DNA of 64,000 bases, taken from WTFY01 sp965205685 (GTDB taxonomy: Bacteria > Pseudomonadota > Gammaproteobacteria > UBA4575). The DNA is taken from contig OZ242174.1 in assembly GCA_965205685.1 (NCBI GenBank), positions 248,001 to 312,000 on the forward strand, in the 5' to 3' direction. Shown in pieces: positions 45,135-54,014 of this stretch; within the stretch, counting starts at the first letter, position 1, and every line of letters starts with the position of its first letter. The notes below the pieces were generated by a model. It saw only the letters and a list, made by a program, of their open reading frames with translations. It did not search any database and was not told the origin of the DNA. A program made the translations under genes and the position numbers.

Positions 45135-48076
45135 TGCAGGACACCCAGCCCGCCTACTCCTCGATCGCCGAACTCGCGGCCCGCCTGGGGACTGACGTGC
45201 CCTGTGCCGGTAACCTGCCGGTGAAGCTCGACGATGCGGACAGCATCTGGCTCATTGACCGGGGCACCGTCAACCTGTTTTTAGTCGAGCTCAAGGACGG
45301 TGTGGAGCAGTCGTCTCCACAGCATCTGCTGCGCCGCGAGGCGGGCTGGTTCCTGCCAGGGGTTCCTGCGCGCGAACCTGATGCGCAGGATGGAACCACG
45401 CTGAGCCTGGTAGCCAAGGGTCTGCCCTGCACCTTGCTGAAACGCTTGCCGGTCTCCCTGCTGTCCAAGGTGCACCCGGGCGAGCTTGCCGAGCAGACCG
45501 ATGCCTGGCTGAGCGAGATGACCGACACGCTGTCGCGCTTCGCCACGCCCGCACCGCGCCCGACGGCCCTGGCCGAGGCCGGTGCGATACAGGTCCCGGC
45601 GCATAGCACGCTGTCGGTGCAGCGCAAGGTGGTGTGGGCGTCCCCGCACCCGGGCAGTGCGCTGCTGTTCATGGACATCGTCGATCCGATGGAGTTGGCC
45701 GAGGCCAGCGGCGCAGGGGATGCGGTTCTGCCGCTGACCCGCACCAGCTGGCTGACCACGCTGGAGGAGACCACGCTGGAGTGCGTGAGCACGCAAACCC
45801 TGGCCGAGCAGGGCCGCCTGCAGGGCGCACTGTCGTATTTTCATGAGGTCGCCTTCACCCTGGAGCGCCTGAACCGCCGCCTAGCCGTGGTCGACGATGT
45901 GAACCTCGAACGTGCCCGCACAACGAGCCGGCGCACGGCCGAGAAGGCGGCCCGCGCGCGCCTGTTCAACCTCTACGACCAGCCGGTGGGCCGCTATGCC
46001 GGCCTTGAGGACACCACCTTGGTCGATGCCCTGCAGGTCATTGGCCGCCACGAGGGTATCGATTTTAAGATTCCCGTACGTTCCGGGCCTTCGCAGGCTT
46101 CGCTCGGCTTGGTCGACGTGCTGGATGCCTCCGGAGTGCGCGCAAGGCGCGTGCGGCTCAAGGACGAGGACCGGTGGTGGCGCACCGACAGCCACGCGAT
46201 GCTGGGATTTCGTGCCAAGGACGGCCAGCCCGTGGCCCTGCTGCCGGGTGTGTTCGGCGGCTACCGCGAAATCGACCCGGTCAGCAAGCGCACGGTTCGC
46301 GTCAGCCAGGAACGCGCAGATGCACTGCGTGAGGACGCGTGGATGTTCTACCGCCCCTTGCCTGCAGACGAGGTGAAACCGGCGGACCTGCTGGGCCTGG
46401 CTCTGCAGGGATCGGGACCGGACATTGCCCGGCTGGTGCTCGCAGGACTTCCCTACGGGCTGATCCAGTTGTTGCCGGCCATCGCGCTTGGCTTTGTCGC
46501 CCATGAAATCGCCGCAGGCGGCACTGCCGGTGCGATCTACGCCGTGGCCTGGGTGTTGGCCGGGTTCGGCCTTCTCGGGGCACTGCTGCACCTCGCGCAA
46601 AGTACGGCGATGATGCGTCTTGAGGGGCGCTCGGCCTCGCGCGCAGAAGCGGCCTTCTGGGACCGCCTCATGCGATTGCCGCCGGCCATCCTGCACCGCC
46701 ATCCGTCAGGCGACCTGGCGATGTCGGGCATGACCTTCCAGAACCTTCGAGACGGCCTGCAGGGAGTGGTCGCCGACAGCTTCCTGTCAGTCATCTTCCT
46801 GGCCCCGGTGTTTGCCGTCATCTTCTTCTACGATGCCGCCCTCGGCAGTCTCGCCCTGGCCTTCAGCCTGGGGTCGCTGCTCATTACAGGGATGCTCGGT
46901 GTCCTGCAGATTGCCCCGTACGGGCGCATGATTCGTGCGTCACGGCGTGTCGCCGGGCGCCTGTTCCAGATCGTTGGCGGCTTTGCCAAGCTGCGCGTGG
47001 AAAATGCCGAAGGCTCCGCGTTTGCCATGTGGGCCGAGGACTACCGCGAGCAAAAACGCGCGGAACTCGATTTGAGCGTGCTGGAGGGGCATTCGCGGGC
47101 GTTTTCCGCAGCATTGCCGTTTCTCGCGGGAGCCTTCTTGCTGCTGGCCGCAGTGACCGTCGGCGAGCGCATCATGCCGGTCGGTGATTTTCTGGTCGTC
47201 TACCTGGTCTTCATCGCCTTCCAGAGCGCGATCGCACGCCTTGGCGAGTCTCTGGGGACCGTTGCGGCCCTGTTGCCGGCGTTCAAGCAGATGCGCCCGC
47301 TGCTGGCTGCAGATCCAGAAACCGAGACCGAAGGCGAGCCGGTGGAATACCTGGGCGGGGACCTCCTGTTCGACCGCATCTCGTTTCGCTACGACCCGGA
47401 CGGCCCGCTGATTCTCGACGATGTCACGATCCACGCACGCGCAGGCGAGTTCATCGCCATCGCCGGCGAGTCCGGCACCGGCAAGAGCACCCTGTTTCGC
47501 CTCGCACTCGGCATCGACCGGCCCACGGCGGGCGCGGTGTACTACGACGGGCGCGATGTGCGCCACCTGAACCTGCGCCAGCTGCGCCGCAAGGTTGGTG
47601 CGGTGCCGCAAGCCGTGGGACTTCACCCCCTGGATATCTGGGACAACCTGGTCAGCCATCATGACGGGATCACCACCGAAGAGGTCTGGGAGGCGGTGCG
47701 AACCGCCGAAGTCGAGAAAGAGATCAAGGCCATGCCCATGGGCATGATGACCATGGTCGGCGCTAGCGGCTCGGTGCTGTCTGGTGGCGAGAGCCAGCGC
47801 GTCACCATCGCCCGCTCGGTGATCGGCAAGCCGCGGATCATGTTGTTCGACGAGGCGACCAACTGGCTGGATAACGAAAACCAGGCCCGGGTCATGGACA
47901 ACCTGACCGACCTGACCTCTACCCGGCTGGTCATCGCCCACCGCCTGTCCACGCTCGAGCAGGCGGATCGCATCTACGTGCTGTCCGGCGGCAAGGTGGT
48001 GCAGCACGGCAGCTTCGAGGAACTCATGGAAGAGGACGGGGTGTTCAAGGAACTGGTCAAAAGGCAGATCGCCTGA
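45134..48076 (+). CDS. NHLM-type ABC transporter, ATP-binding/permease, peptidase-less
   Basis: 980 residues. A long N-terminal region (about 400 residues, beta-rich, no C39 Cys) precedes the permease helices and the ATPase: GESGTGKST at about 777, LSGGESQRVTIARS and IMLFDEATNWLD. This matches the second ABC protein of NHLM bacteriocin systems, thought to form a heteromeric exporter with the peptidase-bearing one. Overlap with the previous gene by one base. Confidence 0.9.
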   Translation: MQDTQPAYSSIAELAARLGTDVPCAGNLPVKLDDADSIWLIDRGTVNLFLVELKDGVEQSSPQHLLRREAGWFLPGVPAREPDAQDGTTLSLVAKGLPCTLLKRLPVSLLSKVHPGELAEQTDAWLSEMTDTLSRFATPAPRPTALAEAGAIQVPAHSTLSVQRKVVWASPHPGSALLFMDIVDPMELAEASGAGDAVLPLTRTSWLTTLEETTLECVSTQTLAEQGRLQGALSYFHEVAFTLERLNRRLAVVDDVNLERARTTSRRTAEKAARARLFNLYDQPVGRYAGLEDTTLVDALQVIGRHEGIDFKIPVRSGPSQASLGLVDVLDASGVRARRVRLKDEDRWWRTDSHAMLGFRAKDGQPVALLPGVFGGYREIDPVSKRTVRVSQERADALREDAWMFYRPLPADEVKPADLLGLALQGSGPDIARLVLAGLPYGLIQLLPAIALGFVAHEIAAGGTAGAIYAVAWVLAGFGLLGALLHLAQSTAMMRLEGRSASRAEAAFWDRLMRLPPAILHRHPSGDLAMSGMTFQNLRDGLQGVVADSFLSVIFLAPVFAVIFFYDAALGSLALAFSLGSLLITGMLGVLQIAPYGRMIRASRRVAGRLFQIVGGFAKLRVENAEGSAFAMWAEDYREQKRAELDLSVLEGHSRAFSAALPFLAGAFLLLAAVTVGERIMPVGDFLVVYLVFIAFQSAIARLGESLGTVAALLPAFKQMRPLLAADPETETEGEPVEYLGGDLLFDRISFRYDPDGPLILDDVTIHARAGEFIAIAGESGTGKSTLFRLALGIDRPTAGAVYYDGRDVRHLNLRQLRRKVGAVPQAVGLHPLDIWDNLVSHHDGITTEEVWEAVRTAEVEKEIKAMPMGMMTMVGASGSVLSGGESQRVTIARSVIGKPRIMLFDEATNWLDNENQARVMDNLTDLTSTRLVIAHRLSTLEQADRIYVLSGGKVVQHGSFEELMEEDGVFKELVKRQIA

Positions 48077-48130
48077 TCCGAACCCGAACGGTCCACTTCG
48101 ACTCCACAGCAGGCTTGTGAAAACACTCCC

Positions 48131-49426
48131 ATGAACCCTCCCATCGATGGTGCAGGCCAGCTCATTTTGCGTGCGGGCCGGGACGAAGGCTTTCGACAAC
48201 GCCTCATCGATAATCCCAGGCAGGCCATCGAGGAGGCCCTCGGCGTGAAGATCTCCGCAGACCAGCAGGTGTTCGTGCACGAGTCGAATGAAACCGAAGC
48301 CCACCTTGTGCTGCCGCCGGTGAGCACGCGCACGCCAGCCGAACGCGAGGCCGCGAGAACCGGCGTGGCCTCCCTGGAGTTTCTTCGCAAGACGCTGCAC
48401 GACCCGGCCCCGCCGATGCGCACTCCCGCACCGGCCCGGGCAGTGGACCCCGGGGCGGGCGCCGAGGACCTGGCGTCGGCCGCGCGCAACAGTATCGGTC
48501 GTGGCCTCGAATTCCTGCAATCCAGCATCACCGATGACGGTGCCTGGCACTGCATTCGCTTCAACATTGCCGATCCCGAGGTGCCCCGGCATTTCGAGCG
48601 GCCTGCATTCGTGACGGCATTTTGCGTACTGGCCCTGCAAGGCTGCGGAGATGTGCGCGCGAAGGCCCTGTACGAGACGAGCCGGGCGTACCTGATGGAC
48701 ACCATGGAATATCCCGGCATGTGGCGCTACTACCGCCACCTGCCCCAGGATCTGGACAGCACGACCCTGTGCTCGCTGATCCTTGGTTCGCATCCGTGGA
48801 TCGCGCTCGGGCGAAACGTGGCAAAGATCCTGTCGAACCGCGATGCACAGGGCCGTTTCCTGACTTGGGTGCTGGGCGAGGACGAGCCCGATGTCGTGTC
48901 AAAATTTCGCATCGAGGCCGACCCGGTGGTGAATGCGAACGTCATCGCCTACCTCGGCGATCACCCGCAGACCCGTCCCGCGCAGCGCTGGCTCGAAGAG
49001 CTGGTACGCGAGGACCGCGTACAGGGCACCTCGAAATGGTATCCCGATACGATAGCGATCTACTACGCCATCACGCGCACAATGGTGCGCGCTCGCCCCG
49101 CGCTCGAGTCGCTTCGCCCGATCCTGGCAGACCGTATCCTCGGTCTTCGCGACCCCGAGGGCGGGTTTGGCAACCTACTGCAAAGCGCCCAGGCAGTCTC
49201 GGCGCTCGACAACGTGCAGTGCCTGGGCCGTATCGACATGAAAGTCGAGCTGGCCCGCCTGCTGGGTGCACAGCACGAGGACGGAAGCTGGCCGGAGCTG
49301 CTCGCTTTCGGCGACCAGACGCTCAAGTGGGGGGTGGTCGGTCAGTTCGGACACGCCTCGGAGCCCGTGACCACGGCCTTCTGCATCGAGGCGCTGGGAC
49401 GCCTCGCACAAGCGCTGAGCAGCTGA
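48131..49426 (+). CDS. NHLP leader fused to terpene-cyclase-like alpha/alpha-toroid
   Basis: 431 residues. Residues about 8-62 are a nitrile-hydratase-type leader: FRQRLIDNPRQAIEEALG, VFVHES and HLVLPP align with the leader of the precursor at 50705-50956. After a linker, residues about 115-431 carry squalene-cyclase/prenyltransferase-type repeats such as GLEFLQSSITDDGAW, LRDPEGGFG and HEDGSWPE. The acid motif DxDD of hopene cyclases is not evident. It could dock on the same enzymes and transporter as the precursor or be a leader-guided tailoring enzyme; I know of no described function. Confidence 0.75.
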   Translation: MNPPIDGAGQLILRAGRDEGFRQRLIDNPRQAIEEALGVKISADQQVFVHESNETEAHLVLPPVSTRTPAEREAARTGVASLEFLRKTLHDPAPPMRTPAPARAVDPGAGAEDLASAARNSIGRGLEFLQSSITDDGAWHCIRFNIADPEVPRHFERPAFVTAFCVLALQGCGDVRAKALYETSRAYLMDTMEYPGMWRYYRHLPQDLDSTTLCSLILGSHPWIALGRNVAKILSNRDAQGRFLTWVLGEDEPDVVSKFRIEADPVVNANVIAYLGDHPQTRPAQRWLEELVREDRVQGTSKWYPDTIAIYYAITRTMVRARPALESLRPILADRILGLRDPEGGFGNLLQSAQAVSALDNVQCLGRIDMKVELARLLGAQHEDGSWPELLAFGDQTLKWGVVGQFGHASEPVTTAFCIEALGRLAQALSS

Positions 49427-49437
49427 GGAAGTAAGGT

Positions 49438-50577
49438 ATGGCATCTGCCCCAGAGGACATCAGCATCGACGAGGCCATCCTGCTGACCCAGGAGCGCCTA
49501 GACGATGAAGGCGACAGCATGGCCGACTTGCTCGAGCACTTTCGCGAGCGAATCTCGCCGGTGCTGATCGGCGACTCCCAATGGACCCGAGTACTCGATT
49601 GCGTCGCCAAGCTTCCGATCACCATGGCGGCCCTTCCCTTCGGTTTCGAACTGCCCCTGCATGAGACAGCACCGCTGGCGGATTTTGGCGCCTCGCTGGC
49701 TGCCGGCACGCGATCGGCCGAACCATTCCTTGCCCGTGCGAAGGCGGACCCCGGCGATGCACTGGCGTGCGCGATCGCCCGCCTGTTCCGCCAGATGGAG
49801 GCCGAGCCCTCGCCGCTTCGCGAGGTGGTCGGGCGAAAGCTCATGCTCGAATATGACATCGGTTCGGCCGGGCCGGGCAAGCCGCCCTTCCCTGGCATGT
49901 TTTTGCGCCCCGGCGAGCGCCCGATACTCGGGGCCTGCGAGCAGCACGACGAGGTTGCCCTGGTGGCGGATGCGCTGGTGTCCTGTCTTGGCTGGTCGAT
50001 GGATGAGGCCCATCGCGGGCACATTGAACGCAGCTACCGGATGCAGCCCGAGGATACGCGCATGGACTCGTTCGGTGTGTTTCCCTCACGCTCGCAAGCC
50101 ATACGCCTGGCGGTCATGGGCTTTCGCTCGAGCGCACAGCTTGGCGAGTATCTTGAGAACACCGGCTGGCCCGGGGACATTGCAGCCGTCGATGCGGTGC
50201 TCAAGCGATTCGCTGAGCGCGCGGACATCGTTCGCACCGGCATCAATATCGACGTCCAGGAGCAGGGCCTGGGTCCGACGCTGGGCCTGACGCTGATCGT
50301 CAAGCAGCGCTATACGAAAGATTCCCGCTACTGGCTCGATGGCCTGACCGACTGGGAGCCGTTCCTTGAGGCGCTGGGCCAGGAGGCGCTGGTGGACCGG
50401 GACAAGCTGGCCGAGCTGGCCACGTGGGTGAGCAAGCCGACGACGCTGTTTGCGAAGTCCGGGCGCTTTGTGCTGCTGCGTGGCATCCACCACATCAAGC
50501 TGGTGATCTCCGAGAATGAACTGCGAAAAGCCAAGGCCTACGTGTTCATGGTGCTGTCCGGTGCGGTCAGTTTCTGA
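49438..50577 (+). CDS. unknown RiPP-cluster protein, possibly ABBA-prenyltransferase-like
   Basis: 379 residues, soluble. I cannot assign it firmly. The C-terminal third, INIDVQEQGLGPTLGLTLIV then WEPFLEALGQEALVDRDKL and LRGIHHIKLVI, resembles the strand-helix rhythm of ABBA-fold (cyanobactin-type) prenyltransferases and of uncharacterised proteins in RiPP clusters. AAGTAAGGT precedes the ATG, 12 bases after the leader-toroid gene, so both belong to the export operon. A peptide-tailoring role is inference. Confidence 0.5.
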   Translation: MASAPEDISIDEAILLTQERLDDEGDSMADLLEHFRERISPVLIGDSQWTRVLDCVAKLPITMAALPFGFELPLHETAPLADFGASLAAGTRSAEPFLARAKADPGDALACAIARLFRQMEAEPSPLREVVGRKLMLEYDIGSAGPGKPPFPGMFLRPGERPILGACEQHDEVALVADALVSCLGWSMDEAHRGHIERSYRMQPEDTRMDSFGVFPSRSQAIRLAVMGFRSSAQLGEYLENTGWPGDIAAVDAVLKRFAERADIVRTGINIDVQEQGLGPTLGLTLIVKQRYTKDSRYWLDGLTDWEPFLEALGQEALVDRDKLAELATWVSKPTTLFAKSGRFVLLRGIHHIKLVISENELRKAKAYVFMVLSGAVSF

Positions 50578-50601
50578 ATTCGTCCCGGGTAAGCGGACGA
50601 A

Positions 50602-50630
50602 ACCCTCCGTCCCGGTGCGGGACGGAGGGT
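50602..50630. terminator. bidirectional hairpin between convergent genes
   Basis: Perfect 13-base-pair stem with a GTG loop, arms ACCCTCCGTCCCG and its complement, lying between the plus-strand operon end (50577) and the minus-strand precursor gene (50705). T-runs are short, so efficiency is uncertain. Confidence 0.7.
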
Positions 50631-50704
50631 CAGTCTAGATAAAAGCAGATCGACGCAGGCGCGGATGGCCTGCGTCTGGACCGGCTAGTAGCCGGTCATC
50701 GGTG

Positions 50705-50956
50705 TTACCAGCAGCAGCAAAGCCCGGCGGAAATCGCTTCGAGCTGCTCTTCGCTGATGTTCGGGTCCGGTGGCAGGGCAAGATGCACCGTCTGCATGTC
50801 GCTCTCATGGACCACAACGTTCATCGACTCGGGCATGGTAATGCCCAACTCTGCGCTGATGGTAGATTTCGGGTCATCGAGAAGCTGTTGCCTGAATTCT
50901 GTGTCCAGGGCAGACTTCTCAACAATCTGCTTAAGCATGTCATCGCCGCTTCTCAT
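50705..50956 (-). CDS. NHLP-leader (proteusin-type) RiPP precursor, core Leu-Cys-Cys-Cys-Trp
   Basis: 83 residues. The leader has the nitrile-hydratase-alpha-like blocks FRQQLLDDPKSTISAELG, VVVHES and VHLALPP. It ends SEEQLEAISAG, a double-Gly-type C39 site with Ala-Gly. Only LCCCW remains after it (codons CTT TGC TGC TGC TGG, then TAA). Consecutive Cys are ideal for YcaO cyclisation, and the final Trp for the halogenase. AGGAGG lies a few bases before the ATG. It is a single gene, minus strand, between the export operon and the YcaO operon. Confidence 0.93.
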   Translation of the reverse strand: MRSGDDMLKQIVEKSALDTEFRQQLLDDPKSTISAELGITMPESMNVVVHESDMQTVHLALPPDPNISEEQLEAISAGLCCCW

Positions 50957-51121
50957 GGCAATCCTCCTTAGTAATACATCGAATACCGTGTTGTTGTTGG
51001 ATTCATGCTAGCGCGTTCACCTGCACCACTCAAGATTTTTAAGTAGTTAGGGGCTTGATGGGTTTTTGCCCGATCACGGGAATCCGGTCAGGACAACGCA
51101 ATCCGTTGCACGGCCGTGCGC
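50957..51121. other. promoter region of the precursor and junction with transposase fragment
   Basis: 165 bases; the minus-strand promoter and ribosome site (AGGAGG) of the precursor gene lie here. The right part reads as non-coding sequence directly after the truncated transposase stop. Confidence 0.4.
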
Positions 51122-51559
51122 CTACTTGAACGTCTCGTCCCCCTCGAAGATGCCCTGCAGGCGGATCTTGCTCTTCTTGTTGGCCATTTCAGTGCGGATC
51201 CGCTGCTCCATGAACCATGCCGTTTTCTGGTTCAGGATCAGACTGCGGGCCAGCCGGTAGCTGGACAGGTTTTTCCCGGCATGGACGATCAGGCCGACCG
51301 CCAGAAACCATTTTTGCAGCGGGATGCGGGTCTTCTCGAACAGCGTGCCCGAAAGGACGTTGAAGCTGGACCTGCATCCATGGCAGTTCCAGCGCCCGAC
51401 GCGACCCGAGTCTATCTTTCTGGCCACGCGGACACTTCCACAATGCGGGCAACGGGGCTGATCCCCCCAGCGGAGCCCTTCAAGGTGCCCAATGCAGGCC
51501 GCCTGGTCCGGGAAGCGGTGGAAGATCCGCAGGATGTCGATGGCTCGAGCTTTGGCCAT
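51122..51559 (-). pseudogene. truncated IS1595-family transposase
   Basis: 145 residues. The N-terminal zinc ribbon (CPHC then CHGC) and GTLFEKTRIPLQKWFLAVGLI are typical of IS1595/ISXO2-like transposases. The frame ends at FEGDETFK, exactly where the DDE catalytic domain should begin, so two of the three catalytic acids are missing. No terminal inverted repeats seen. A dead insertion-sequence remnant inside the RiPP cluster. Confidence 0.85.
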
Positions 51560-51669
51560 GGTAGCGAACAGTCTAGGTCAGCGAACCCTGAAAGTTAAGC
51601 CCCTGATGGCTTGGCCGCTGCAGTAAGGCGGTTCGGGTCTCCCGGCATTCGCCCCGACAAAAGGGCGGA

Positions 51670-54003
51670 TCAGGGTGAGGCCGCGGAGGACTTTCCGGGC
51701 ATTCGGTCCACCAGCATCAACAGCGCCGGCAAGAGGGTCAGGTCGGCCACCAGCGCAAAGCCGATGATCAACGCGGTCAGCACGCCCACCTGCGCGGTGG
51801 GCACGAACGGCGAGAACACGAAGATCAGGAAGCCCGCGACCAGCACGAGCGTGGTGGTGAGCAGCGCGCGCCCAGCCGTATCGAAGGCATAATGAATGGC
51901 CTGCTCGGGCGCCTGGCCGTATTCGCGGCGCGCCCTCTGGTACTTGCTTAGAAAATGCACCGTGTCGTCGACGACGATGCCGACGGTCATGGCGACCACG
52001 ACCGAGAGCGAAAGCCCCACCTGCCCGACCGTCAACCCCCAGACCCCGAAGCCCAGCGCCGCCGGCACCAGGTTGGGCACGATGCTGATCAGGCCCAGGC
52101 GAATCGACTGCAGGGCGATCAGCAGGATGGCGGAAATTGCCACCAGCACCAGCACGGTGCCAATCAGCATGGCGCGGATGTTGCGCTGTCCGATATAGGC
52201 GAACAGGGCCGCCGGCCCGGTGCTGTTGATCTCGGTAATGTCCGATGCGTTCTCGGCCAGCCAGGCGTTGGCGTGCGAATTCAGCTCCAGCACCTCCCGC
52301 GAGGACAGCGTCTCGGCCGAGACCGAGACGCGCGTCGCCGACCTCGAGCGGTCGATCTGGTTGTTCATGTCCAGGCCCTGCGGCAGCGACAGCTCGTACA
52401 GCAGCAGGTACTGCGCCGCGAGCTCCTGGCTTTCCGGGAGCCGGTAGGCCGCGGGATCATCGCCATGCATGCTCATGTTGAGTTGCTGGAAGGTGTCTGT
52501 GATGACCGCGACGTGGCGCACCGGGGGCTGTTCACGGTACCACTCGGCAAACCGGGCGATCTCGGTCAGGAAATCCGGGTGGGTGGCCCCGCCTTCCTCG
52601 GGAGCGTGCAGCGAGTACTCCAGCAGGGTGTTGCCGCTCAGGTGCTCGTCCATGAAATCGGTGTCCTGGCGAAACTCCGTGCCCTCGTCGAAAAAGTGCA
52701 CCAGCACGTCGCTGAGCTCGTTGCGGGGAATGGCCGTGAGCATGACCGGAACGATCACCAGCCAGGTGACGAACAGCGCAGTCCTGTAGCGCAGCACGGT
52801 GTTGGCGAGGCGCTCGATGGTGACCGCACCCAGCTTTCGCTCTGGGCGCGCACGAAACGGCAACAGCGAGATCAGGGCCGGCAGGAAGGTCACCGAGAGC
52901 GTGAAGGAGGCGACGATGCCGATGGCGATGAAGTTGCCGAGATGACGGTAGGGCGGCACCTCGGAGAAATTCATGCTCAAAAACCCGAGCGCGGTGGTCA
53001 GGCTCGCCAGAAACACCGGGTGCAGGTTGTATCTGAGCGACTCGACGATGGCCTCATTCTTGGAATCGCCCGCGCGAAGCCGCTGCTGCAGGGCCACCAG
53101 CAGGTGCACGCAGTTGGCCACGACGATCATCAGCACGATGGTCGGAGCCGGCGAGATGGGCGGCGAGAACGGCAGGCCAAGCCACACGCCACCGCCAAGG
53201 GATACGAGGATGGAAAAGACGATCACCAGGCCGGTCGCGGCCACACCCGTCCAGCTGCGGACGAGCAGGCCGAGAATCACGGCCATGAGCACGAGGCTGG
53301 CCGGCAGGAAAATCTTCTGGCTGTCGACCGAGGCCTCGACAAAGGTCTGGCTGACCATGACCGTGCCGACGATGCGAAGGTCAATGCCCGGGAAGCGCTG
53401 CTCGCCCTCGCCAGCCACCTTGCGGGCGTACCCGGTCACTTCTGCCACGGCCTCGAGCAGCCCCTCCTCCGGCGGCTCCAGGGTGACGTTGACGACACTG
53501 ACATCGCCGCCGCGCCCGAGGATGCTGCCGGCGATCCTGGGGTCGGACAGCGCAATGGCCCGGATCTGCTTGCGAACCTCGGCATCGTCCAGTGTTTGCG
53601 GGTCGATGAGGTCGCGCACGTACAGGTCATCGCCGTCGGCGGTGGTGTACTGGAAGTTGGCGAGCGAGTCCACGCGTCGCGAATAGGGCGTTCGCCAGGC
53701 GGCCTCGGTCAGCCAGACGGTGGCCGAAAGCGCGTTTTGCGAGGTGGCGTCACCGTCGTCGGGGACGATCAGGAACGCGAGGTTCTCGTTCTTGCCGTAG
53801 GTTTTCTCAAGCGCCTCCAGATCCAGCAGCTGCGGGTTGTCTCCATCGAAGAAGATGCGGTAGTTGGCGGAGAACTCAAATCGCGCGATGCCGCTTGCAG
53901 CGAGGGCCACCAGCACCAGCGAGGCGACAATGATTGGCCAGCGCCAGGCGATCACCCACTCGCCAAAGCGCATCGCAAACGGTGGATGTCCGGGTGTATT
54001 CAC
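51670..54003 (-). CDS. MMPL/RND-family transporter
   Basis: 777 residues with two repeated halves, each one membrane helix, a large periplasmic loop and five more helices. Conserved blocks include TIVLMIVVANCVHLLVALQQRLRAG with ALGFLSMNFSEV in the first half. The second half has VVVAMTVGIVVDDTVHFLSKY and LLTTTLVLVAGF. Members move lipids or hydrophobic molecules with proton energy. It follows the YcaO gene by 11 bases. Together with the LolA-like protein and barrel across the cluster it may form an envelope-spanning export route for the modified product. Confidence 0.88.
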   Translation of the reverse strand: MNTPGHPPFAMRFGEWVIAWRWPIIVASLVLVALAASGIARFEFSANYRIFFDGDNPQLLDLEALEKTYGKNENLAFLIVPDDGDATSQNALSATVWLTEAAWRTPYSRRVDSLANFQYTTADGDDLYVRDLIDPQTLDDAEVRKQIRAIALSDPRIAGSILGRGGDVSVVNVTLEPPEEGLLEAVAEVTGYARKVAGEGEQRFPGIDLRIVGTVMVSQTFVEASVDSQKIFLPASLVLMAVILGLLVRSWTGVAATGLVIVFSILVSLGGGVWLGLPFSPPISPAPTIVLMIVVANCVHLLVALQQRLRAGDSKNEAIVESLRYNLHPVFLASLTTALGFLSMNFSEVPPYRHLGNFIAIGIVASFTLSVTFLPALISLLPFRARPERKLGAVTIERLANTVLRYRTALFVTWLVIVPVMLTAIPRNELSDVLVHFFDEGTEFRQDTDFMDEHLSGNTLLEYSLHAPEEGGATHPDFLTEIARFAEWYREQPPVRHVAVITDTFQQLNMSMHGDDPAAYRLPESQELAAQYLLLYELSLPQGLDMNNQIDRSRSATRVSVSAETLSSREVLELNSHANAWLAENASDITEINSTGPAALFAYIGQRNIRAMLIGTVLVLVAISAILLIALQSIRLGLISIVPNLVPAALGFGVWGLTVGQVGLSLSVVVAMTVGIVVDDTVHFLSKYQRARREYGQAPEQAIHYAFDTAGRALLTTTLVLVAGFLIFVFSPFVPTAQVGVLTALIIGFALVADLTLLPALLMLVDRMPGKSSAASP

Positions 54004-54014
54004 GCTGCGGTGCC

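Noticed and set aside
48131..49426. Leader-toroid gene as a second RiPP precursor
   Set aside because: The leader is followed by a long repeat enzyme-like domain, not a short core, so it is called a fusion protein.
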